From positions 1 through 6,103 of the forward strand of contig CADBQL010000345.1 in assembly GCA_902796815.1 (NCBI GenBank): a DNA stretch of 6,103 nt, given 5' to 3'. The DNA comes from an uncultured Coriobacteriaceae bacterium (lineage in GTDB: Bacteria; Actinomycetota; Coriobacteriia; Coriobacteriales; Eggerthellaceae). The position numbers were made by a program, and so were the translations under genes. The notes beneath the pieces are model-generated. The model had not been told where the DNA came from. It ran no database searches and worked only from the letters and a program-made list of their open reading frames with translations. Position 1 is the first letter of the stretch, and the number at the start of each line of letters is the position of its first letter. Of the stretch, positions 1 to 5,371 are shown one piece after another.

Positions 1-1418
1 ACGCTGCGTTCGCTTGCGTTAGAGGTGATTTCTCCCAACTGGTAATACATTTCGTAAAGCTCGCGGTTGTCGCCGGGGATGTACCAGGAAACACCCGAAG
101 CTCGCTCGATGTTGGCGCTGTTATGTGCGATTAGGCGTCCGATTTCTGCTTTGAGTGCGGCTGCCTCGTCGGGAAACAGGCTCGATACTTGGTCGGCGAA
201 ATCGGTCAGGTCGATCAGGTCGTATCCCGACGCGCGTTTTCCTGCGGCTGAGAGGCCGAATGCCTTAGAAAAGCGTCGAGCCCGACTGATATCTCCATAG
301 CCATCGTTAGCGAGCGAGTCTGTCATGGCTGTAAGCAAATCGTCGAGCGCGGTAATGGTGCTACCGGCTTTCGACAAATCCAGACACGAAAGCGTCACGT
401 CTGGGTTCGAGAAGGCACTAGCTGTTTTTTTGTAGTGCTCAGCATAGAGCTCGACGATCGAGTTGCACACGGTGAGCGCATCGTCGGTGTTGGCGAGCGT
501 GCGGAGAAACGCGTAGTCCCAACCGTCTCCCGGTTCCACTTCTTCGGATGCCACGAGGTAGCCCGCATAGTCCTTCCACAGCGCGGCATTTTCCATCGAG
601 CCCATGAGGCAGGCATCGAAACCAACCCAGTCGAGCTTTTTCTTCGTTTCAATCGCGTAGGGGCTCGACTCCATGGCTTGACGCAGCTCTTGCAGGAGCA
701 ACCCGTCTCCGACGTTGAGTTCATCGTTGCCGAATCCCCAGAGTGGTCCGCCGCCGTGGTCCCAAAAAACGAGAGCATTGTGTTTTGCCGGATAATTCTC
801 GTTGCAGTAGTTGATGAAGGCCGAAAGCGTTTCGGGTGCACCCATGCTTACATTGGTTTGGGTTTGCGCTACGACACGATTCTCTGCGGGTCGCGACAAG
901 TCGAGGACGCTATTGCAGCCAGCGGGCACTTTCGAGTGCCAGAGCTTAGAGCCGCCTGCATAGACAATGACGTTTACCTGCGAGAAATCAACGCCGGATT
1001 CGAGCATTTCCTTCAAATCGTCGGTTGCGGCGGCATATGAGCTTTCGAGGTTCGAGCCGACCATGTAGATCATTAAGGTGTAGCGCTTGCTCATCGGGGC
1101 AGCTTGTGCGCTGGAATGCAGTGCCGCATCAGCCTTGCCGACCTCGAGCGTCTTGTTGCTGAGGGCCTCTGCATATGAGTCGGCGCGCTCGATTGCCGAC
1201 TCGCTTACGTGACGTGTTACTGATTCGGGCGAAGATGGCGCGGAGGAAGCCGCCGGAGTTGGGGCGGATGCCGCACTGGGTGTGGTTTGCGAGCGTTCAT
1301 CCGATTGGCAGGAGGTCATGCAGGAGAGCGCTAAGATGCATGCGACTGCAAAGGCAAGCAACGACCAAATCGGAAAGGCGGTGCCTTTCGAGTACGCGTT
1401 TCTTGCGAGCTTTCTCAT
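1..1418 (-). CDS. C11 (clostripain-family) cysteine peptidase, lipoprotein, partial (C-terminus off window)
   Basis: This is a surface-anchored cysteine endopeptidase of the clostripain family (MEROPS C11, clan CD), whose members usually cleave after Arg or Lys. The reading frame is open from 1418 to the left edge (472 codons). A basic start (MRKLARNAYSKG) and a hydrophobic stretch at residues 14-32 lead to lipobox-like cysteines at C33 (ALSC) and C37 (MTSC). C37 fits better. A Ser/Ala/Pro-rich linker (about 40-70) follows. The catalytic core starts near residue 112 (YTLMIYMVGSNLE). The catalytic His is H221 in VFWDHGGG and the nucleophile is C270 in GFDACLMG; their 49-residue spacing suits the family. 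A later segment around residues 400-412 (GYDLIDLTDFADQ) also fits C11 enzymes. The ATG at 1418 has only a weak Shine-Dalgarno. An in-frame TTG at 1430 lies 9 nt after AAAGGGG and is an alternative start. The gene is divergent from the FHA gene. The family call is firm; the substrate is unknown. Confidence 0.93.
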   Translation of the reverse strand, partial: MRKLARNAYSKGTAFPIWSLLAFAVACILALSCMTSCQSDERSQTTPSAASAPTPAASSAPSSPESVTRHVSESAIERADSYAEALSNKTLEVGKADAALHSSAQAAPMSKRYTLMIYMVGSNLESSYAAATDDLKEMLESGVDFSQVNVIVYAGGSKLWHSKVPAGCNSVLDLSRPAENRVVAQTQTNVSMGAPETLSAFINYCNENYPAKHNALVFWDHGGGPLWGFGNDELNVGDGLLLQELRQAMESSPYAIETKKKLDWVGFDACLMGSMENAALWKDYAGYLVASEEVEPGDGWDYAFLRTLANTDDALTVCNSIVELYAEHYKKTASAFSNPDVTLSCLDLSKAGSTITALDDLLTAMTDSLANDGYGDISRARRFSKAFGLSAAGKRASGYDLIDLTDFADQVSSLFPDEAAALKAEIGRLIAHNSANIERASGVSWYIPGDNRELYEMYYQLGEITSNASERS

Positions 1419-1484
1419 TATTCTGCTCAAAAGAGATTGCCCCTTTCTGTTTGAGCAGCAAAATGCTCCCCGTTTTCTCTCCTT

Positions 1485-1513
1485 ATGATAGATGCTTAGC
1501 GTTCTGGGGTCAT
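1485..1513 (-). promoter_or_regulatory. Candidate sigma-70-type promoter of the C11 peptidase gene
   Basis: Read on the minus strand, ATGACC (1513-1508, 4 of 6 matches to TTGACA) and TATCAT (1490-1485, 5 of 6 to TATAAT) are separated by 17 bp. Transcription would start near 1478, leaving a leader of about 60 nt before the start codon. The AAGGAG just after the -10 box would then sit at the transcription start and could not serve as a ribosome binding site. The match was made by eye. Confidence 0.4.
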
Positions 1514-1593
1514 CTATCCGTAACTGGTTTTTCGAAAACAGAATACACTATCTCCTATTGTTATCATCGTTGTTTCAGGTCGTCGTGCTCGTG

Positions 1594-1672
1594 ATGGGTT
1601 GCGCCCCAGGGAGATGAGTCGCGCCCCAGGGGAGAAACTCATCATGAGTCGCGCCCCAGGGGCGAAACTCAT
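1594..1672. repeat. Tandem imperfect palindromes, 30-bp period
   Basis: Two 29-bp units, 1614-1642 and 1644-1672, are identical except at one base (A at 1633, C at 1663). Each begins ATGAGTCGCGCCCC and ends GAAACTCAT, so the arms form a 14-bp inverted repeat around a central A. In the second unit the arms mismatch at only two positions. A degenerate partial unit at 1594-1613 shares GCGCCCCAGG but lacks the right arm; the shared decamer starts at 1601, 1621 and 1651. The block sits in the divergent region between the C11 and FHA genes. It could be an operator array or a dispersed intergenic palindrome. The rest of the 377-bp gap holds only a weak GATAAT box (1716-1721). Confidence 0.85.
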
Positions 1673-1795
1673 TTCTTTTGGGAGTTGTGCAACACTTGCA
1701 TTCGTGATTCCTTGGGATAATAACGACAAGGCGATGGCTGTGCGAATCGATGGGGCCGAGATGCTCTGTCGCATGGCCAACAGGGAGGAAAAGCA

Positions 1796-2794
1796 ATGAT
1801 CGTGGACTACAGGGGAAGTCGATTCGACAACCCGGATAAGGGGCGAGAGTGGCACACGGCGTTTTACTATCTTGCTGAGCACCTGAAAGACTTGACGGAC
1901 AAAGAGGTTAACCACAAGAAGCTCTATGCGTTCGTATGCACACAGGGGTCTTTTGTGAACCACGATAACCCGAAGATTCGCAAGGATTACGCGAGCGTGC
2001 TTTCGAGGTTGATGCATTCGAAGGGATATGCGTCAGAAATGTGCTTGCGTTATTTGGAGAACGCTCGCGTCTTCGATGAGGCGGCGCAGGATCTGTGCTC
2101 GATTATCGTCAGGAAAAAGAACTGGACCGACGAGGAGCTGAGCGCGTACTGGGTTCACGAGTGCTGGCCAGACGTGTGGCATGGGCTGGTGAACGAGAAG
2201 ATGGAGTGGCGTGGGACGCTCGACTTCGCGCGAATAGAGCAGGAGGCCAAATATGTCTTTGGCACCCTCGATTCGAAGCGGGGCCAAGATGGTATAGGCG
2301 CCATGACTCCCGCCAAGCAATTGTCGGCGATGTTCAGGTTCATTTCCTTCGGCGAGCTCGATGCGCCTGCGGACTTGGATTACGGGAAAACCCTTGAGTC
2401 CGATGACGAAGGTGATCGCGGGCAAGGCGAGCCCGCAAGCGCGTGCCTGGTTGGTTATGAAGATGCGGAGTGCTTGTTTGCCAAGGCAATGTACATACTG
2501 CCGACGAACCGGCCTTTCACCATAGGAAGAAAGACCGACAGCGATGCTATCAAGTCGAATCGGGCGATAGGAAGAGAGCACGGCTGCGTGTTTCGCTTAA
2601 ACCAGGTTTGGTACTACGAAGACAGGAAGTCGGTGAACGGGAGCGCTATCATCCGAAACGGCGTGAGGGCTGAATACCGTTCGCAGGACGAGTTTTTGCG
2701 CGTCGAGCTCCAACCTGGCGACATAATCGAGATAGCCAAGTCTAGTTATTATCGGTTCGGCTTCTATTCGGGCCATCCCGTTCTTCCGTGCTAA
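1796..2794 (+). CDS. FHA-domain protein with unrecognised N-terminal region
   Basis: The protein has 332 residues. FHA domains bind phosphothreonine peptides, and in this setting often serve type VII secretion or Ser/Thr-kinase signalling. The C-terminal domain (about residues 233-327) has the family landmarks in order: FTIGR (G244-R245), GREH (259-262) in the place of the usual SRxH, and SVNG (S279, N281-G282). LQPGDIIEIA and YYRFGF close the beta sandwich. The Ser of SRxH, which contacts the phosphate in studied FHA domains, is Gly here. Residues 1-200 are Trp- and Tyr-rich (REWHTAFYYLAEHL, AYWVHECWPDVWHG), predicted to be mostly helical, and match no family I recognise. An acidic stretch near 200-212 separates the two parts. 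No signal peptide or membrane segment is visible, so it is probably cytoplasmic. GGAGG at 1784-1788 lies 7 nt before the ATG. The WXG100 gene follows 71 nt downstream. Confidence 0.85.
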   Translation: MIVDYRGSRFDNPDKGREWHTAFYYLAEHLKDLTDKEVNHKKLYAFVCTQGSFVNHDNPKIRKDYASVLSRLMHSKGYASEMCLRYLENARVFDEAAQDLCSIIVRKKNWTDEELSAYWVHECWPDVWHGLVNEKMEWRGTLDFARIEQEAKYVFGTLDSKRGQDGIGAMTPAKQLSAMFRFISFGELDAPADLDYGKTLESDDEGDRGQGEPASACLVGYEDAECLFAKAMYILPTNRPFTIGRKTDSDAIKSNRAIGREHGCVFRLNQVWYYEDRKSVNGSAIIRNGVRAEYRSQDEFLRVELQPGDIIEIAKSSYYRFGFYSGHPVLPC

Positions 2795-2854
2795 GCCGCG
2801 TTGAATGTGAGTGCTGTGCGCAAGCGCATCCGGGGAATTGCGTTTTTCAAATGA

Positions 2855-2860
2855 TGGAGG
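2855..2860 (+). promoter_or_regulatory. Ribosome binding site fixing the WXG100 start
   Basis: TGGAGG lies 5 nt before the ATG at 2866. It favours that ATG over the ATGs at 2851 and 2854, which overlap or precede it, and over the in-frame ATG-free extension back towards 2788. Confidence 0.75.
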
Positions 2861-2865
2861 CTCAA

Positions 2866-3153
2866 ATGTCAAGTGTACGAGTTGACGCAGATGCGATGCA
2901 GCGCAGGGCAGACCAGCTCTACGACGAGGCGCGGAACGTCGGTGCAGTCATGGAGGGACTCAAAGAATTGTCCGCACGGTTGCATACCGAATGGGAAGGA
3001 GAGGAAAGCAGTTCGTTTTCCGAATGGTATTACGGCGAGTTTCGCCCGAACTTGATTGATGGGCAGGCGACTATCGGAAGGTTTGCGGAGGTCATTTTTG
3101 GTTGCGCACAGGAAATCTCTGATGAGAACATGTGTCGTGACTCAGGTGATTAA
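2866..3153 (+). CDS. WXG100 / ESAT-6-like type VII secretion protein
   Basis: This 95-residue protein has the size and layout of WXG100 proteins: two helices joined by a Trp-x-Gly turn. The motif W43-E44-G45 lies near the middle. Helix 1 spans about residues 7-40 (VDADAMQRRADQLYDEARNV) and helix 2 about 47-88. WXG100 proteins form helical-hairpin dimers exported by ESX/Yuk-type machinery or help export partners. A C-terminal YxxxD/E signal is not evident; the tail reads AQEISDENMCRDSGD. Two Cys residues in the C-terminal third are unusual. The gene lies 71 nt after the FHA gene on the same strand and is probably co-transcribed. The gap holds a weak 5-bp hairpin (2819-2842) followed by T5, which could attenuate read-through. 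No second WXG100 gene or EccC/EssC-type ATPase is in the window. Confidence 0.82.
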   Translation: MSSVRVDADAMQRRADQLYDEARNVGAVMEGLKELSARLHTEWEGEESSSFSEWYYGEFRPNLIDGQATIGRFAEVIFGCAQEISDENMCRDSGD

Positions 3154-3170
3154 ACAGAATAGCAATGTGT

Positions 3171-3287
3171 TTTCCAAGATTGGAGGGTAAGCGCGCGCCT
3201 GATGCGCTACCGTGAGGCAGACATCCTCCCATCCGCCTTTTCGTCTGCCCGCGGCAATGACGCGCGCTCACTCTCCAATCTTGGAAA
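3171..3287. repeat. 117-bp element bounded by 27-bp inverted repeats
   Basis: The left arm 3171-3197 and right arm 3261-3287 are reverse complements over 27 bp with two mismatches; both ends read TTTCCAAGATTGGAG inward. Inside, GGCAGAC (3216-3222) pairs with GTCTGCC (3243-3249), so the whole element can fold into a long branched hairpin. It starts 18 bp after the WXG100 stop codon. No T-run follows on either strand and no flanking target-site duplication is visible. It may be a MITE-like or other dispersed structured repeat, or a large 3' stem of the FHA-WXG100 transcript. Confidence 0.85.
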
Positions 3288-3343
3288 CGGGAAAGGGTTC
3301 AATTCTTTTCCTGGAAATGAGCCGCGATTAGAAGGTTTTCTCA

Positions 3344-3371
3344 TTGTCGACTTGTCGTCGTATTCAATTAT
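3344..3371 (+). promoter_or_regulatory. Weak candidate promoter for the transglutaminase gene
   Basis: TTGTCG (3344-3349) and AATTAT (3366-3371) are separated by 16 bp. Both boxes are partial matches to sigma-70 consensus. A CATAAT box at 3389-3394 is an alternative -10, but it has no good -35. The match was made by eye. Confidence 0.25.
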
Positions 3372-3390
3372 GTGAACAAAACCGTGAACA
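3372..3390 (+). repeat. Short direct repeat GTGAACA, 12-bp period
   Basis: GTGAACA occurs at 3372-3378 and again at 3384-3390, directly between the weak candidate promoter and the 46-bp palindrome. Two copies about one helical turn apart could be a regulator binding site, but the motif is short. Confidence 0.4.
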
Positions 3391-3391
3391 T

Positions 3392-3437
3392 AATAATCGC
3401 CGGATAGGTGTTGCGCAACACCTATCCGGCGATTATT
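3392..3437. repeat. Perfect 46-bp palindrome without spacer
   Basis: Every position from 3392 to 3414 is complementary to its mirror position from 3437 to 3415, giving two 23-bp arms with no central spacer (centre TTGC|GCAA). The arm starts AATAATCGCCGG. It lies 91 bp before the transglutaminase start codon, so it would form a very stable hairpin if transcribed in that gene's leader. No T-run follows, so it is not a typical intrinsic terminator. It could be a cruciform site, a dimeric operator, a mobile-repeat remnant or, less likely, an assembly fold-back. Confidence 0.95.
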
Positions 3438-3469
3438 GCGCCATACTATATCCAAACGAGTGCGTTTAA

Positions 3470-3483
3470 GGCGCAATTGCGCC
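3470..3483. repeat. 14-bp perfect palindrome GGCGCAATTGCGCC
   Basis: This exact palindrome lies 44 bp upstream of the transglutaminase start. Its half-site TTGCGCC also occurs just right of the 46-bp palindrome, starting at 3436. It may be an operator; no regulator is known from this window. Confidence 0.5.
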
Positions 3484-3527
3484 CGTGCACGCAAGTTGGG
3501 GATTTAAGTTATGAGGAAAGAGGAATC

Positions 3528-4946
3528 ATGAGATTCACAAAACGTAGGGGATTACTTGCGGCGCTCTTGCTGACGGTAGCGATAATGCTGCTCATGGCAG
3601 GGTGTGCATCAAGCGAATCTAGCTCAAGCGCTGCTGCAAGCGAGAAGTCAGCGAGCACGGAGACAAGCGCTGCTGCCGAGAGCGCGGAGGTGAGCGCCAA
3701 CGCGAGCGAGCTGGCAATCGAACAGGAAGCGGCGAGCTCAAGTTCGGCGGACACGGCTGCTTTTTCGGGCGAATCCATTCCTGCTCTTAAGCTGAAGCAG
3801 TCGCAGCTGGGTGGTTTTAACCCTGTCAACAACTTTACTGAGCCTAAGGAGATGTCCGCGGCGGAAGTCGAAAAGGCCGAGCGTGCAATCCGGGCGTACA
3901 CTCCTCCGACGCAAGAGTCGCTGATCAAGAACAACGCCAAGACGTTTTATTACAGGAACCAGCTCAAGGACCAGCCTGCTTTGCTATACGAAGCTATCGG
4001 TGCATTGCTCGAAGACCCAACAACTGATGAGTACATGGTTGCCGTGACGGTTGGCAAAGCCGAAGAAGAGCAGCTTGCCAAAGACTATTTCAAGGCTGTC
4101 TTCTCATACCAATACGACCATCCGGAATGCTTCTGGATGTACAATGATTTGGAAGTTACAGTCGAAGCTGGTTATGATCCAACGGAAGGAAAGCTCTACA
4201 TAGCTCTTGACAAGCCGTACAAGAAATACGAGAAGGAAATGACCGCGTTCAACGATGCGGTCGATGGCATCCTTAATGACATTGACCCGAATGCATCGGA
4301 TGCCGAAAAAGCCCTTGCCATTCATGACAAGCTGCTCGAGATGGTCAAGTACGATTACGAGATTGGCGCTCCCGATAACATGTCGAACGATCTTGCTCAT
4401 ACGGCTTACGGAGCTCTTGTCGTTAACGGCAACGGCGATGCAAATACTGCCGTTTGCGATGGCATTTCGCTTGCTTATGAGTATCTCCTTCAGCAGGTCG
4501 GAATCGAGGCGGCAGTAATCGTCGGCGAGGCGGGCAATACAGCAGAAGATGCTGGACCGCATGCGTGGAATATCGTGAAGCTTGACGGCGAGTGGTACGA
4601 AGTGGATCTCACATGGAATATCGGCCAGTATGAATGGAGAGCTGAACTCGATAAATACAAAGTAGACAATCCTAATGATGAGTTAGTACCGCTGCTCGAA
4701 GAGGCGCTTTACGATGAAGCGTTCTTCGATCTCATTACCCATTATCTGTACAATGTTACTACTGCGGCTATCACCGATTACGTCCCTGGAGATGAATACG
4801 TTTATGTTTATCCGGATGGACGCGGATTCGCTCCGCTGGAGAAGAGTGTTCACATCAGGGCTAGCGAGCTGGATGACTACGAGATTTTCGACGAAATCAT
4901 AATGACGGCGCCGACCGCTACTGGAACTCAGTACGCTCACAAATAA
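3528..4946 (+). CDS. Transglutaminase-like domain lipoprotein
   Basis: The predicted protein has 472 residues. The signal peptide (MRFTKRRG, then a hydrophobic stretch at 9-24) ends in a clear lipobox LLMAGC with C26 as the lipidated residue. A low-complexity Ser/Ala/Glu linker (about 27-85) would hold the enzyme off the membrane. The C-terminal half contains a transglutaminase-like fold (papain-like superfamily). It includes IHDKLLEMVKYDYE before the active site, nucleophile C310 in AVCDGISLAYEYLL, H345 in PHAWNIVKLDGEWY and D360 in EVDLTWN. This triad is complete. Known members either cross-link proteins or act as cysteine proteases or peptidases on cell-wall or surface substrates; the substrate here cannot be told. 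AGAGGA (3519-3524) precedes the ATG at 3528, and the mature signal peptide fits only this start, not the upstream in-frame extension through the palindrome. No plus-strand terminator with a T-run follows. Confidence 0.9.
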   Translation: MRFTKRRGLLAALLLTVAIMLLMAGCASSESSSSAAASEKSASTETSAAAESAEVSANASELAIEQEAASSSSADTAAFSGESIPALKLKQSQLGGFNPVNNFTEPKEMSAAEVEKAERAIRAYTPPTQESLIKNNAKTFYYRNQLKDQPALLYEAIGALLEDPTTDEYMVAVTVGKAEEEQLAKDYFKAVFSYQYDHPECFWMYNDLEVTVEAGYDPTEGKLYIALDKPYKKYEKEMTAFNDAVDGILNDIDPNASDAEKALAIHDKLLEMVKYDYEIGAPDNMSNDLAHTAYGALVVNGNGDANTAVCDGISLAYEYLLQQVGIEAAVIVGEAGNTAEDAGPHAWNIVKLDGEWYEVDLTWNIGQYEWRAELDKYKVDNPNDELVPLLEEALYDEAFFDLITHYLYNVTTAAITDYVPGDEYVYVYPDGRGFAPLEKSVHIRASELDDYEIFDEIIMTAPTATGTQYAHK

Positions 4947-4989
4947 TAGCTGCGTTACCACAATGCGCTAGCGCGTAGGAGCGACTGTC

Positions 4990-5026
4990 AAAAAATAGCA
5001 GTTTGGGGAGACTCCCCAAACTGCTA
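4990..5026 (-). terminator. Strong hairpin with T-run on the minus strand
   Basis: Arms 4996-5010 and 5012-5026 are perfect 15-bp complements around one central base. On the minus strand the hairpin is followed by TTTTTT (4995-4990), the classic intrinsic terminator form. On the plus strand it is preceded by the A-run and followed by ACTGCTGC, so it is a poor terminator for the transglutaminase gene. It implies a minus-strand transcript starting to the right, yet no convincing minus-strand gene lies there. Confidence 0.7.
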
Positions 5027-5054
5027 CTGCTGCATATAGGGAAAACGTCTTGCA

Positions 5055-5083
5055 TTAACAGTCTCGATGCACGAAAGCATTAT
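5055..5083 (+). promoter_or_regulatory. Candidate promoter for the small ORF and small lipoprotein
   Basis: TTAACA (5055-5060, 5 of 6 to consensus) and CATTAT (5078-5083, 4 of 6) are separated by 17 bp. A transcript from here would start near 5090 and carry the 28-codon ORF, three hairpins and then the 77-residue gene. The match was made by eye. Confidence 0.4.
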
Positions 5084-5148
5084 TAAGGCCCAAGGAAGGG
5101 GGGTCGGGAACGGTAATGCTCGGGGATTGTGGCTAGATCGTCGAATTT

Positions 5149-5153
5149 GGAGG
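5149..5153 (+). promoter_or_regulatory. Shine-Dalgarno GGAGG of the 28-codon ORF
   Basis: GGAGG is followed by a 5-nt spacer and the ATG at 5159. It is one of the best ribosome binding sites in the window and is the main reason to take the short ORF seriously. Confidence 0.6.
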
Positions 5154-5158
5154 TACGG

Positions 5159-5245
5159 ATGCGCGTCGGGGCATCGCACCTGGGCTTCTCTACGGGTCGA
5201 GATGGTTGGCAATTATGCAACAACTGTGTATGTTTGGAAATTTGA
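5159..5245 (+). CDS. Candidate 28-residue Cys-containing peptide, possible leader peptide
   Basis: The predicted peptide starts MRVGASHLGFSTGRDGW and ends QLCNNCVCLEI. It has three cysteines among its last nine residues (C20, C23, C25) and no signal peptide or membrane segment. It is unrecognised. Support comes from the GGAGG five bases before the ATG, a candidate promoter about 75 bp upstream, and the stop codon lying 4 nt before the first of three hairpins that precede the next gene. This arrangement resembles attenuation leaders, where ribosome stalling (here perhaps at the Cys codons) alters downstream folding. It could also be an independent small peptide, or chance: a short ORF with a good ribosome binding site is not rare. 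Confidence 0.4.
   Translation: MRVGASHLGFSTGRDGWQLCNNCVCLEI
5212..5240 (-). promoter_or_regulatory. Candidate antisense promoter within the 28-codon ORF
   Basis: On the minus strand TTTCCA (5240-5235, 4 of 6) and CATAAT (5217-5212, 5 of 6) are spaced by 17 bp. A transcript starting near 5205 would end at the minus-strand terminator at 4990, giving an RNA of about 215 nt antisense to the 5' part of the small-ORF transcript. Consensus matches of this quality also occur by chance. Confidence 0.3.
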
Positions 5246-5249
5246 GTGG

Positions 5250-5347
5250 GCGTTTCGGACTTTTCCGAACGCTGAATCGTGTTGTAAGTGGAAGCGAAAT
5301 AACGCTGTTTCGCAAGAACTTCGGCCGCATGCGTAAGATGCGTGCGG
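5250..5347 (+). promoter_or_regulatory. Three successive hairpins in the leader of the small lipoprotein gene
   Basis: Hairpin 1 (5250-5272) pairs GCGTT and CGGA with TCCG and AACGC, with a bulged T. Hairpin 2 (5294-5313) pairs GCGAAA with TTTCGC around an 8-nt loop. Hairpin 3 (5325-5347) pairs CCGCATGCG with TGCGTGCGG with two wobble pairs and loop TAAGA. They fill the space between the 28-codon ORF and the ribosome binding site at 5361. None is followed by a T-run. I match them to no known riboswitch class. Confidence 0.45.
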
Positions 5348-5371
5348 ACAATTGCGAGGAAAGGAACGAAA

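Noticed and set aside
395..841. Minus-strand 148-codon frame starting MHPKRFRPSS
   Set aside because: It lies inside the C11 peptidase in another frame on the same strand. The C11 frame holds the catalytic His and Cys motifs and is open across the whole region.
435..1040. Plus-strand 201-codon frame antisense to the C11 peptidase
   Set aside because: No ribosome binding site or recognisable domain; it mirrors the conserved C11 coding sequence.
1594..1672. CRISPR array
   Set aside because: The units abut with almost no spacer (1 bp) and there are only two to three, so these are tandem palindromes and not repeat-spacer units.
2033..2581. Minus-strand 182-codon frame under the FHA gene
   Set aside because: It is a shadow of the FHA gene, without a start signal or family features.
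2788..2865. Longer WXG100 start at the in-frame codon overlapping the FHA stop
   Set aside because: The extension is Cys-rich and unlike WXG100 proteins; TGGAGG sits just before the ATG at 2866 and gives the usual family length.
3207..3494. Minus-strand 95-codon frame across the two inverted-repeat elements
   Set aside because: It runs through palindromic DNA with no ribosome binding site or domain and is better explained as chance.
3408..3527. Upstream extension of the transglutaminase frame
   Set aside because: It would start inside the 46-bp palindrome and put 40 residues in front of a clear lipoprotein signal peptide.
5067..5336. Plus-strand 89-codon frame over the leader region
   Set aside because: No ribosome binding site before its ATG, and it overlaps the promoter, the 28-codon ORF and the hairpins in another frame.
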